DNA of 25,659 nucleotides. Source: Seison nebaliae (Eukaryota > Rotifera > Pararotatoria > Seisonacea > Seisonidae). Position 1 is the first letter of the stretch. Every line of letters starts with the position of its first letter. A program made the position numbers and the translations under genes. The DNA is taken from assembly GCA_023231475.1 (NCBI GenBank), contig JALJEE010000576.1:1-25659 (forward strand), given 5' to 3'. Below the pieces are notes generated by a model. It saw only the letters and a program-made list of their open reading frames with translations, did not search any database and had not been told where the DNA came from. Below, piece after piece: positions 9,624 to 20,086 of the stretch.

Positions 9624-12600
9624 TCATATTGGAGGTAACGATGCCGTACCCTTTCCATCATTAGTTATTGATGTCATAGAAGAAGCTGATTTGGGAAGAA
9701 TGGTCCTTAATTTTTGAATTTCATTCTTCTGTTCTTCGATGACTGATTCGAAATTCTTCTCACGTTCAACGACCAAATGGTTATCTATTCAAACGGAAAT
9801 TGAATATTTTAATATGAATTTAATTGAATTCTTTTCTAACTTTTATAACGGTTTAATATCTCGCTAAATTCTTCAGTTGTTCTAGCTGCAGCATTTCGCT
9901 TTATTCCTAATGCTGCCTCCAAATCAAATATTTTCTTATTTGCTTTTGTTAAGGCCGCTCGAAGATTATTCAATTCTTCAATCAGTATCACATTCTCTTT
10001 CATAACACGAATTTGGTCTTGACGTTGTCGTTCCACATCTTTCGTGGATTTGACTTTTAACGATTGAACAGTTTGTTCGAGATGTTGTCGCTGTCTCGAA
10101 TTCTCCGCTTCGATATCATTCGTCGCTTGCACTTTCTCTTTCTTCTCATAACGACAATATTTCTCTATTAAATTCTTGAAATGTAATTTTAATTGTTTTG
10201 GCTCCGTAACGAATTCACTCACGTTATATATGTCCGATTCGATTTTTTTGATGGTATTTTCTAAGTCTTTCTTCCTTTCTCGTTCTCTTTTCAACTCCTT
10301 CTCCAATCCAGTTAGTTTCTGTTTAAATTCCACAATATTCAAATCTAATTGATTATTCTGTTTGTAAAACTTCTCCAATTCGCCTTCCATCTCGTCAATT
10401 TGAGTCTTTTGCGTAATAATTTCCATTTCTCTCGGTTCGATTTTCTTTTTCAATTCTTTATTCTTGTAATCCAAAACGAATTTGAATTTTTCCAGCTCCT
10501 GATTCTTTTTCTTCAATTCATAAATTCGTTTCTCCTTCTCTTGAATTGTATCGTCGCGTTCCTGAATTTCTTTCTTCAACCCCAAAATGTCTCGTTCTAA
10601 ATTGTTAATATTATTCTGCAATTTCGTCGCTTCGCCTCTCATACCTTGAATCTTCTCATCGTTTAGTTTCAATTCATTCTCCAACGACGTGAATTTCTTT
10701 TTTAATGTTTCTCTTTCGGACGACAATTTTGATTTGACCTCTTCACTATTCTGCAATTGATGTTCGTAATTCGTTTTTATTATTCGAATTTCTTCATCTG
10801 CATCTTCTTCTATCTGTTTCTTCATTTCCTCATATTCCTTCAAATTCGTATTAATTTCCTCTTGTAACTTCAAATGGATTAAAGAAGTAGAGAAGGTTTA
10901 GAAGGAAATCAACTTGATTTTTTGTCGTCGTTAAATTATCGATTTCATTCTGATGGAGATTATGTAATTGTTGTAAATCACTTTCCCGTTTATGTTCCAT
11001 GGTTTGTAGTCGTCGTTCATAATCTTCTTGTAAATGCTGATTCTTATTTTGCAATTCTTGATGTTTCTCATATTCCAATCTCAATTTTTGTTCATTTGTC
11101 GATTCTATGAATTTGGAAAGGATTAGTGAGAAAAGTAAGGAAATAAGACGAACGCATTTCTTGTAATAATTCCTGGTATTTCTTATTCGTATCTGCTAAG
11201 ACGTCATTATAATGAACATTCTCTTTCTCTTTATCCGTTTTCAGTACTTGAATGTTCGTTTTCAGACTCTCTAATTCATGCATATATTGATCAGATAAAC
11301 TATCCATCTTTTCTTTGTGATTCATTTCTTTCCGTCCCAATTGATATTCATGATCAGTTTTCTCATCAATAATTTTTTGTTCCAACTCATGTATTTTGGA
11401 ATTCTATGAAAAGAGTACAAAAATGAATGTCTATTCCAAAACATTTTGAACTTTATCTTCCAAATCGGATTTAGTTATAAGAATCTCCTCAGCCCAAGTC
11501 ACCTCTCGGTCTCTTTTCAATCCTCGATTATCTTTGTCGGTTACCTTCCAAATTATAATCGATCCATTCATATCACAACTCAACAAATATTCATCAACCA
11601 CATTAATTCGCATCTAGTACAATTCGATTAGAACTAAAAAATGATAAATAATCAACTCGAATGACTGGTGATGTATGTCCAATATATTCGGTGTATTCAT
11701 CTTCCGCCTCTTCGACTAATGGAAATTTGTAACTTCGAATTGTTCCTCTGTTCGTTCCGCAAAATAACAGTCTTCCTGAATTCGACAAAACGACCGTTGT
11801 TAAAACTATATTTTCAGTAGTTACTTGTAATTGTTTTGTAATCTAACGAACATTTATAATGATAATGGAAAAATATATGACGTGCAAAAAACTAACAGCC
11901 GATCCATTTATTTCTTTAAGTGTCCGATCTTTCCCTACTGCGTAAATTAAACTTTTTTCATCATCGAATGTTATTCCGGTATAAGCGCAGGATTTCAAGA
12001 CGCATTCTTTCGTCCTCTTACCATTAATTACATCCCATTCATATACAGCACCTTTAGCATCACAAGACATTAATATCGTATCCGCTTGATTCCATAATAA
12101 TTGATGAATCTTAAAAAATTTTAAATGAAATAAAATTTTGATTGAGAACAATTGTTTAAACAGTTCCATTATGTCCTTTTAGAATTGCGATCGTCTCAAA
12201 AGAAATGGTCGAATGCACTTGTATTATATTCCCATGGACTGCTGCAAAATATGCTCCTCCATTACTGAATTGACACTAAGAATTCGATGAGATGAGAGAG
12301 ATGAGAATTGAATTGTAAATGAAAGAAAAAACTTCCTTGCAAGAACGGATGTTGAATTCTTTGAAATGTCTTATATCATCAATAAGAATATTCATTAATC
12401 TCAATTTGTTACTAAATCCCACCAAAATGTAGAGACCACTTGGATGTAAAGAGATACAAAGAGCCTCCTCCGCGAAAACTTTATAAATTTCCAGACGACA
12501 TTTCTCATAATCCCATATGCGAATAGATCGATCATTGGAACATGTGGCAACTAATGCCTTTCGTGCACAAACATCCATTCCAGTGACAGCATTCGAATGA

Positions 12601-13862
12601 AATGAATGATTAAAATAATCACAATAAATTGTTTCGGACTAAATGTAAAATAAATGAAAAATATGAACTTAGTTTAAAAGATAAAATAAAACATTCGATA
12701 CATCGATTTTGGAGAAGGTTATCGAACACAATTGACTTTTATTTGTGCTAAGAACCAAAGTTTCTTCTGAACTATTTATGGAAAATGATGTAAAAATTTG
12801 TGGAGTCGTATTCATTTCAACGGAATTATCTGAAGGAATTCTGATATTTCTTAATATTTCCATTTTCTCTTTATCATACATAATCGCTCTTTCATAACCA
12901 CAAGAAACAATAATTTCTTTAGAAGAAACAATTATTGCGTTTATATTGGTATTCCCATCCGCCATATCTGACGGTTGTGACATTGTTGTTGCATTGTAAT
13001 TCAATGTGTTTAAAGCCATCTCATCAGTTTCTGTTGCTAGTCTACAATTAATTTGAATTATTTTAAAGTAACTAAAATATATAAAACGGTATGATTGTAT
13101 CGGACCATTTCAGTTCACCTTTTTCATAGATAATCAATTTTCCATCTTCAGTTCCAGCAAGTAACTGATCCGAACTCAACCAGCAATGGCAACTGAACGA
13201 TTCTTCTTGTTTGTAATTCGCTTCAACTTTTAGATTCGAATCGATATATCGATACATCCGATATGTCTTATTTCCGGTACAACAAATTAAAGTGTTGTCA
13301 TTTGGATCAAATGATATCTAAAGTTAATTTTTATATATATAATATATATATATATTAATGATTAAACCATATTATATTAAATACATTAGATTTATGATAT
13401 AACCTCATTAATATGAACAGGTGGTGTTAAAACAACACTCGCCTGTTCCTTTGCTTTCTCCCAGATCCAATAAGATAAAACTTGTTCAGTTTTGTTTTCG
13501 GCTAACGAAATTATAAATTTGGAGTCAGAAGAAAATTTAATAGAAATAAATCCATTATTCTCTTGACTAATCAATTTTCTTCGTTTCAAAGTATGTGCGT
13601 CAAATATGGAAATTGTGGATTTATTCGCTAAGCTTTCAGCAACTGCAATATTCCGATGATTAGAACTAATGGCGATACATGTTAATTGTTGCGCTACATC
13701 AGTACAAGGTATCGTTCGTTGAGTATGTTGATGTAAGTTATAAAGAACTAAATGGTTGGCAGCAGGATAGACGCAAGTCTGCTCGTCTATGAACGCCAGG
13801 CAGTTCTTAACATCAGTTCGGAAGCCGAAAATATATTTGCATTGAGCGATACCGATCGACAT
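9624..13862 (-). CDS. CFAP57: CFAP57 (WDR65), axonemal WD-repeat/coiled-coil protein, 12 exons
   Basis: Model (complement): 13404-13862, 13088-13317, 12693-13041, 12333-12638, 12162-12275, 11897-12109, 11657-11842, 11443-11613, 11154-11403, 10914-11104, 9841-10867, 9624-9784; 1218 aa (human 1250). CFAP57 is a ciliary axoneme protein linked to inner-arm dynein assembly. Residues 1 to about 650 are WD repeats; conserved blocks include CLAFIDEQTCVYPA, ATCSNDRSIRIWDYE, LHPSGLYILVGFSNKLRLMN, GAVYEWDVINGKRTKECVLK and IIIWKVTDKDNRG. From about 655 to 1165 it is a long coiled coil, very close to vertebrate CFAP57 at KEIQERDDTIQEKEKRIYEL and KNQELEKFKFVLDYKNKEL. All 11 introns (39-86 bp) begin GTT and keep frame. 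The stop is TGA at 9624-9626. It appears intact and complete. Confidence 0.95.
13331..13357. repeat. AT microsatellite in CFAP57 intron 1
   Basis: A nearly pure TA dinucleotide run inside the 86-bp first intron of CFAP57, which makes that intron the longest in the gene. Confidence 0.8.
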
Positions 13863-14218
13863 GTTTATTTATAAATCAAATATACTTCGTCGTTAACGAC
13901 AATAAATCAAAAATAATATTTTTATTATCTTTAACTATCATCACATAAATATAATTCAATTTTAAATTAAAAGCCTGAATTTTTCTATTTTAAGCAGTAT
14001 TTCAAAACTATCGTTATCTATCGTTAATATTATTTTCTTGTGTTTTTATTTTCCACATGATCTCATCCGCTTTTTCCTTTTTTACATCACTTGTAAGACG
14101 TTTATGTAAGAAGAATTGTAAAAAGTTTAATAAATTAATTTCTATTTACTCAACAGAGTTGTGAATGACGTTTAAGAAAATAAAGAATAAACGTTACTAA
14201 TAAAAATAATTATTTAAA
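13863..14218. other. Intergenic between CISD2 3' end and CFAP57 5' end
   Basis: 356 bp of AT-rich DNA carrying the CFAP57 promoter and the CISD2 3' UTR (both - strand). No frame or repeat seen. Confidence 0.4.
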
Positions 14219-14698
14219 TTACTCTTTCACTACCAATGGACCAACATTGTCACCTGTGGCAGCGTTATGTTGATTGTGTGCGCCATCACAATAAGGAAAC
14301 TTCAATAATTAAAAATAAAATTTTTATAAAAAATCACAAAAATTATGAACTTTCTTTGATTTCCAACAGCGACAAAAGGCTTTCTTTTCACCAATATCTT
14401 CCACATCTACTATATCTACCACTTTCTCCTTGCTTAATTGTATACTTCGATTAATTATACTCTGATTACATCTATTTATTTGTTGACGAGTGTCATAATG
14501 ATAGTATCCCAAATATCCAATTCCAACAGTGACACCAAAGAATGGTAATAATCTTCCCCAATCGGATACTATTAACTTAAATAGAAGTCGTTCGTTTAAT
14601 AAAGAACAATAAACATGATAAGTGAAAGAATCCTCCAAAAGTTTTTGGCAAGGGTAATTGCGCAAAGTAATTTGCAAAAGATTGTGTCCAGAAATCAT
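14219..14698 (-). CDS. CISD2: CISD2-type CDGSH iron-sulfur membrane protein
   Basis: Model (complement): 14615-14698, 14351-14575, 14219-14299; 129 aa (human CISD2 135). It binds a redox-active 2Fe-2S cluster and sits in the ER and outer mitochondrial membrane. The membrane segment WGRLLPFFGVTVGIGYLGYY (34-53) matches the WLRLLPFLG of CISD2. The cluster motif CRCWKSKKFPYCDGAH (96-111) supplies C96, C98, C107 and H111 and is split by the 51-bp intron 14300-14350. The protein ends HNAATGDNVGPLVVKE, the family's usual tail. The first intron (14576-14614, 39 bp) is inferred because removing it aligns YHLIVSDWGRLLPF with the family; it is a multiple of three and has no stop, so retention would insert 13 residues without breaking the frame. 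Confidence 0.9.
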
Positions 14699-16073
14699 GA
14701 ATTGAGTTCATATTTGTTTAACGAAGTTCCTTAAGATAATTCAGTTCTAATGAAGCTAACTTTTTGAATTCCCATTAACAGTAAGTTCTAAATTAATAAA
14801 CTAATCTGCATAATTTCTGTTCAGAACCATATTTTTTTGTTATTTTTTAAATTAAGAAAATTAATTATATTTTCTAATGATGTATATGGGGAACTGATGG
14901 AAGATATTTATTTAACAAATTATTATGCAACAATTTCACGTACTACTAATTTCGAAAGACCTGTTGTACCAGATGAGTGTAAGCTTCAAATTTCAAAGTT
15001 AAAGTTGAGTCAACATAATGTTTAAATGTGTAAAGGAAGTTTTAGAAGAATTTACCATCTATGATTACCAAATTTTTTAGGGGTATCAATGAAACAATCT
15101 ATGTCAAACTCTGATATGTATATGGGCTTTCTGTTCACACGTTTCTCCAAATTCCTAATGTGAATTGAACATGCAGAGGACCTCTTTTTATATAAATAGA
15201 GAGAAATAACTAATGAGAAAGAATTCCATATTTCCTTCTTGATTATATTTAAATTAATTTTCTATCGTATCATTCCTATATGTTAGTGGGAGATTCTTGG
15301 GAATTTTCGTTCATTCGTCCATTGTAGTTTGAGAAAAATTTATTATCGGTATCATTCCTCACTTAATTCAAGTAATGACATTGATGATTTGAATAAGAAC
15401 ATTGAACGTTTTCCCTTCAATTTTGTGATAAACAAAAACAAATTGTTTCCCTACATAAATACTTCTATTTTCAATTTGTATTTTGAAAGGAAGAAAAAAT
15501 CCTATTACATTAAAAAGACTAATTGCAATTCATTTCTTTCATTTTCATTTTTTTTTCCATTTTAAAGAGAGTTCGTTTATCAAGTTCATAATCAAAAAAA
15601 TTCGCTTACAAACTCAGATGAACAACAATTCAGTGGTTGGATGATTATTTTATGTTCTACTTCCTCATTCTATTTCATTTTCCTTTCTCACCAACGTAGG
15701 ACGACGACAGTAGTAGTGGTTACTTTAATCGGGTAATGTTAAGTGGAAATATTGGATTCTTTGGAGAGTACAATATCTGCCGTGCTCAACATTGACTAGT
15801 TCGTCATTATCAATCAACGCAACAATCAGTCGCTATTTATCAGATAGACACCGCGGACTGAGGCAACGAAATTCAGTATCAATCTTTAAAATAATTAAAA
15901 CTTCTTCTCCAAACCAAATCTCCGTACCTACCAACATTTTCTTCTCATACTAATCCGTCATCTTCTACAAAGTCATTTAATTATTTTTCCTGTTTAAAAT
16001 AATTAATTTACTAATCATTCGTTTACCTCATACTCCATTCTACTATTGCGTCTGGTGAACAGTGGCGTTAATC
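14699..16073. other. Long intergenic region, divergent promoters of CISD2 and PRL
   Basis: The two flanking genes point away from each other. The right part (about 15660-16073) is probably the PRL promoter and 5' UTR, ending with an in-frame TGA at 16056. Open frames at 14897-15025 (from ATG, 42 codons, ends LKLSQHNV) and around 15329-15565 (no ATG) have some protein-like character but match nothing I know. No repeat or RNA gene seen. Confidence 0.35.
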
Positions 16074-16824
16074 ATGAAAGGTAAACCGCAAGCACGAAAT
16101 ATCAATCGAAACAATTCGGACGAAGGTAAAACACAACCAAAGAATGGACATTTGATCGCCACCCGACAACCCGTACCCCATTATACTCGACCACCATTCT
16201 GTTTGATTGAGTACAAGAACTTCCGATTCCTCATCACTGATCGACCTACTAATGCGTCATTGGAAAATTATGTGAAACAAATTAGTTCTTATGGCTGTAC
16301 TGATGTCGTTCGTGTTTGTGAACCAAATTATGAAATCGATAAATTATTATTGAATAATATCGCTGTATTGGATCTACCATTTCCTGATGGTGGATGTCCA
16401 CCCGTTACAATTATTCGACAATGGTTCCAATTATTAAAAGGTCGATATAAAAGTAATAAGAGTGCATGTGTCGCTGTACATTGTGTTAGCGGATTAGGAA
16501 GGTTAACTACATGACTTTCATTGTTTTTTTTTCATAATTTTTTTAGAGCGCCCGTTATGGTTGCCATAACACTAATGGAATTGGGCTTAGGCTATTTAGA
16601 AGCCGTTTCACGTGTACGTGAAAAGAGGCATGGTGCGTTAAATTCAAAGCAATTGGACTATCTCGCGAAATTCAGACCTTCGGGACGATTGAAAACTCGA
16701 AAGTTTTCTCTCGATTGTTTTGGTAGAAATTGGTTGTAGTTGACTACAATGAATTACAGCACCATTTATTTAAAAAAACATTAACAATAGTGATAATTTA
16801 AGAAACAATTGTTTCCTTATTTAA
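16074..16824 (+). CDS. PTP4A: PRL/PTP4A prenylated tyrosine phosphatase, three exons
   Basis: Model: 16074-16501, 16547-16702, 16803-16824; 201 aa. PRL phosphatases are membrane-anchored dual-specificity enzymes that also bind CNNM magnesium transporters. The core is intact: RFLITDRPTNASL (51-63), VVRVCE with the regulatory C82, DLPFPDGG with the general acid D105, HCVSGLGR (136-143) with C137 and R143, and ALNSKQLDYLAKFRPSGRLK (173-192). HCVSGLGR is split by the 45-bp intron 16502-16546. If translation read on past 16702 the protein would end CFGRNWL without a CAAX box. Splicing GTTTTC at 16703 to AAG at 16801-16802 instead gives RLKTRKNNCFLI, a polybasic stretch plus CAAX aligned with RNNCCIQ of human PRL-1. 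There is a 40-residue N-terminal extension of unknown role. An upstream in-frame stop fixes the start at ATG 16074. Confidence 0.88.
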
Positions 16825-17535
16825 ATTCGAATTTTGGAAGAAATTGGAAATGTTTCACTTACTAAAACATAGTTTTTAGATAAACAATCAATTATCTCGA
16901 AAAAAAGAAGGAATAGCTCAATGATTAACATTCTTCAATCTCTCATCTCAATATATCTTTTATGTTCCTATCGGTTTCTATTTTTGGAGAATCTTTTACA
17001 GAATTCTTCAAATATGAAACACTTAAATAAATTCTTATCAAAAGAAATGATATTAATTTTTGTTACAAATTTTTTCCTCCAAATCTTGCCAATTATTAAT
17101 ACATATTAATTACCGCAATTACCTTATCCTATAAATGGCACACCATCCATGTTAATTCATTTTTTTTTCTTTCGAATTTATCTCCTACATAATTTTACTT
17201 TTTTCCAATTAATGATTGATTAAATAAAAATATTAACATACTATTCAAACAACAACTGCTACAAAATAAATAAATATATTTTATTTAAAAAATAAAACGA
17301 ATTTACAAAATAAAATGTTAAAAAAATTAAATTAAACAAAATTAAATCTCATTCAAACGATTTTTTTTGGAAAAATTTTAAATTTTCCATCGGAACAGTT
17401 AACTGTATTTCATTGGATGGTTATACAAGCAAATATGTTATTCGAATCATCTCAAAATAACGCCACATAATTTTTCAATTAGTTCTCATCTTTTTAAAAG
17501 ACTGTATTCGGTGTTGATGTTTTTTTTATCTTTTC
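16825..17535. other. Convergent 3' flanks of PRL and TFIIA-gamma
   Basis: 711 bp of AT-rich DNA between two stops facing each other, with several AATAAA-like signals on both strands around 17220-17345. The open frame at 16921-17109 is hydrophobic, AT-driven and probably chance. Confidence 0.4.
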
Positions 17536-17871
17536 TTAACGACCACGGCTTTTCTTTTTGACAACAACGGGACTCTCTTCACAATGATTCGCCACCACAT
17601 TCAAAGCACCCAAAACAGTTTTCTGATCACCAGGTGTTCGATATTTGACGGAAGTAAAATTCAAAATCCAAACTTGGTCGCAAAATCGATATGTGTCTAA
17701 TTTCCCTTGGAAATTGAATTGAGTATGCAAATCTTTGAAGGAGTTAGAGAGTTGGTTATGGAATAATTCGAAGAATATTCCTCGATCATTCGTCGGTACA
17801 CATGCATCCGCTAATGCAGTAGTCAGTGTAGAAGCCAATATCGTACTGTGATATAAAGATGTGCGATCCAT
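17536..17871 (-). CDS. GTF2A2: Transcription initiation factor IIA gamma subunit
   Basis: Intact single-exon 111-aa frame; human TFIIA-gamma has 109. It is the small subunit of TFIIA, which binds and stabilises TBP on promoter DNA in the nucleus. The N-terminal helical part SLYHSTILASTLTTALADAC (5-24) follows the family pattern LYRxTxLGxSLxxxLDEL, and FNFQGKLDTYRFCDQVWILN (52-71) matches the beta-barrel core NFRGSLNTYRFCDNVWTF, the most conserved stretch of the family. The C-terminus differs, ending in a basic KKKSRGR tail. The N-terminal helical region is diverged (C24 and a PTNDRG insert where others have ELI...Q). It lies on the same strand as the ubiquitin-like gene upstream, about 200 bp apart. 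Confidence 0.9.
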   Translation of the reverse strand: MDRTSLYHSTILASTLTTALADACVPTNDRGIFFELFHNQLSNSFKDLHTQFNFQGKLDTYRFCDQVWILNFTSVKYRTPGDQKTVLGALNVVANHCEESPVVVKKKSRGR

Positions 17872-18068
17872 TATAAAATATCCATAGACCTGTTAATCAA
17901 TTCAATATGTACTGGATATCAACTCTCCACTATCGCTTTATGTTAATTTAAATTTCTATATTCCTTTTAAGTTAAAATTTTTGGCTTCGAACAACATTTA
18001 TTTCAAATTTATTTTTTGCTTCCTTATACACTCAATTTAAAAGAAAACTCAAAGAATAGATGATCATT

Positions 18069-18407
18069 TTAATATAAAGTCGAATCCCTTCTTCCAGCTA
18101 AACGGATAATACACCCAGGAAAAATTCCGAAACATGAAAGTCTTTCACATATACATTCGTGTAGCATTAGACCACGAAATACTAAAAATTGGCAATCAAC
18201 CGGAACTTTCAGTGTTTGTTGAATACTTAGCATTAGATCTATTACTAATGGCGACTGATCAGTTTTCAGAGTAATAAAATGCACATCATTCCCAAACATC
18301 ACTTGCACTTTCAACGTTTTAGCGTACGTTCTATTAGGATCTTCCAAATCAGCCTGAGTTAATGTCACATCATGCTTAACATGACAATATGCACCTGTGC
18401 CATCCAT
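18069..18407 (-). CDS. Small ubiquitin-like protein, BAG1-type UBL
   Basis: Intact single-exon 112-aa frame. After about 30 N-terminal residues it folds as a ubiquitin-like domain: LKVQVMFG (32-39), DLMLSIQQTLKVPVDCQFLV (57-76), FRGLML, and CFGIFPGCIIRLAGRR (92-107). The end closely resembles the BAG1 UBL (LGI-x-DGC-x-x-x-L-x-G-K-K), and VPxxxQxLxFxG is the usual UBL turn. No BAG domain follows: the frame stops five residues after AGRR, there is no GTT donor before the stop, and the next gene is TFIIA-gamma. There is no C-terminal GG, so conjugation as a modifier is unlikely. In BAG1 this domain contacts the proteasome; here a similar docking role is only inferred. Confidence 0.65.
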   Translation of the reverse strand: MDGTGAYCHVKHDVTLTQADLEDPNRTYAKTLKVQVMFGNDVHFITLKTDQSPLVIDLMLSIQQTLKVPVDCQFLVFRGLMLHECICERLSCFGIFPGCIIRLAGRRDSTLY

Positions 18408-19072
18408 TGGATTTAGTGAGAGAAACGAAAATAAGTAACTGAATATTTAAAAAAAAATGAAACAAAAAAATTTTCGGAAAGTTTTTCGCTTTTTCCACAA
18501 GTCCTGTTTTATAGAGAATGACAAGATTGGTTCATTTCTTTAGTTCCATTTAAATTCCATTTACGAGTAATTAAAAATTTTAAATAATGTCCTTTGTTAG
18601 AGATTGGATAAATTAGTCTAATATGAATAATTTCAAGGAGGCTTTAGTATTTCGACTTCAATCCCACTACATTGAGATTGTGATGGCGACGATATATTTT
18701 GGACAAATTTTATTATTACTATTATTTACAATTAGAGAATGATAGTTCTACAAATTATTCCTGTTTATACTATAAACCGTTTGTTGGTTTGTTCATTATT
18801 GAAGAAGAAGGAAATAAATTATCTTGAAAAAATGAAACAATTTATCTAAACTAAAATTTTAGAAAAAAAAATATAAAGTAAATTATTTTTATTAAAGAAA
18901 TTTGTAATATTATAGTTATTGCTATAGTGACGTGCAACGGACACTGTCCTTCGACTAACATAATAACATAACAGCTAATGTTAATTTGTTTCATAAGAAA
19001 AAGTTTCTGAATCTTCAATATTTTTGTTTATTAGTTTGTTATAGATCAATATTGACATTAATGACGTAAGTG
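18408..19072. other. Divergent promoter region; contains a GGACAcTGTCC palindrome
   Basis: 665 bp between two divergent genes. CAACGGACACTGTCC at 18935-18949 contains a perfect GGACA-C-TGTCC palindrome, related to motifs clustered at 25346-25449. A short upstream frame (ATG ACG TAA, 19061-19069) lies just before the next gene's ATG. Confidence 0.4.
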
Positions 19073-20086
19073 ATGAACTCAGCAATTTTATTCCACGAAA
19101 AACGACCACAAAACCGATTATTCTCCACAAGTAAATGTAGAAAATCGTCGAATGGCAACAATAGGAGTAAGAGAAATAGTACGAGAGTAGTCTCTTCAAC
19201 CATATCATCAGCCACATCAGATGTTATCAACGATATTGGTATGGATGATCCGACAGAAAATTATCGACTACATCTTCATAATCAACGGAAAGGAAAGTCT
19301 CAAAATGGATTTTATTCGAAGCAAATGCTCAATTTTCAACCAGTCAGTACTCTATCTACCTCATTTCGAAAGACGTATAATAACAATGGTATAATAAGAC
19401 GTAAACCGCCTTCATCTTCCTTAAGAGAATTGAACATATCAGATGATGAATTATCACCATTGACCATTGGGTCAAAAAAATGTTCAAAATTCATTCCAGC
19501 CAAATCAAAACCACAATCTGATAAGAAGAATCAACCATTGAATCATTCCTTGTTCAACTTGGTAATTCATAATTCTGCATCAAGCTCAACATCTAGGAAT
19601 AATATCTATAATACATCTCACAAATACGATGAAACGAATTGTCTATCAAGCAGTAGTTCTCCAACAGACTTTCCTTTGGTTGAAAAGCAACTGTCACCTT
19701 TACAAAAGATTAATTCTTCACATAAATTACGTGGAATGGATATAGTTAATAAATGCGATGTTGGTTACACTATAAATAAACAGAATGGGAAAAACATGAA
19801 TCAACCGTTATACTCTCTCCAAAATGACACTAGTGTCCCTAATAATTCAGTTAACGAAATCTTTCCTAACTTTACTACTCGAACTGTTCCTACTTCCAAA
19901 ATCAATAAGAATACTAGTATGAATAATAAGAATATTAATAAAATACGAAGGTTCTCTGTATACCAAGATCCACTTGTTCATTGTTCTCAAGACATGAAAA
20001 GGCGAATTCGAGATATCAATAAGCATGTACAGGAAACAATTGAATCTGAAAAGAAAATTGGCCGGCGTCCTTCGAAGAAACGATAA
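19073..20086 (+). CDS. Uncharacterised basic, Ser/Asn/Lys-rich protein
   Basis: 337-aa single-exon frame starting at ATG 19073 (a GTG three bases earlier is not a credible animal start). I do not recognise it. It is low-complexity and probably largely disordered: runs such as SSSTSRNN and LSSSSSPTD, no hydrophobic segment, no signal peptide. The N-terminus (KCRKSSNGNNRSKRNSTR) and the end (KKIGRRPSKKR) look like nuclear localisation signals. The C-terminal 45 residues, RRFSVYQDPLVHCSQDMKRR followed by a charged helix-like stretch, are the most ordered-looking part and the best candidate for a conserved motif. It might be a nuclear or cytoskeleton-binding regulator, but there is no direct evidence. 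A very long frame in AT-rich DNA supports it being real. Confidence 0.65.
   Translation: MNSAILFHEKRPQNRLFSTSKCRKSSNGNNRSKRNSTRVVSSTISSATSDVINDIGMDDPTENYRLHLHNQRKGKSQNGFYSKQMLNFQPVSTLSTSFRKTYNNNGIIRRKPPSSSLRELNISDDELSPLTIGSKKCSKFIPAKSKPQSDKKNQPLNHSLFNLVIHNSASSSTSRNNIYNTSHKYDETNCLSSSSSPTDFPLVEKQLSPLQKINSSHKLRGMDIVNKCDVGYTINKQNGKNMNQPLYSLQNDTSVPNNSVNEIFPNFTTRTVPTSKINKNTSMNNKNINKIRRFSVYQDPLVHCSQDMKRRIRDINKHVQETIESEKKIGRRPSKKR

Noticed and set aside
10349-10600. Plus-strand frame inside CFAP57
   Set aside because: Antisense shadow of the coiled-coil exon; Leu/Phe-rich composition reflects reversed Lys/Glu codons.
14837-15025. Open frame between CISD2 and PRL
   Set aside because: The plausible part from ATG 14897 is only 42 codons and matches nothing known; kept only as a note in the intergenic entry.
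16717-16739. PRL ending in CFGRNWL at the 16739 stop
   Set aside because: It lacks the CAAX box required in the family, and a GTT donor at 16703 with an AAG acceptor restores a polybasic-CAAX end.
16921-17109. 62-codon hydrophobic frame after PRL
   Set aside because: Looks like chance translation of AT-rich 3' UTR, with no homologue recognised.
19066-19071. GTAAGT, a perfect animal donor, just before the unknown gene
   Set aside because: No intron is needed here: the long frame begins at 19073 and is uninterrupted. None of the reconstructed introns uses such a donor.
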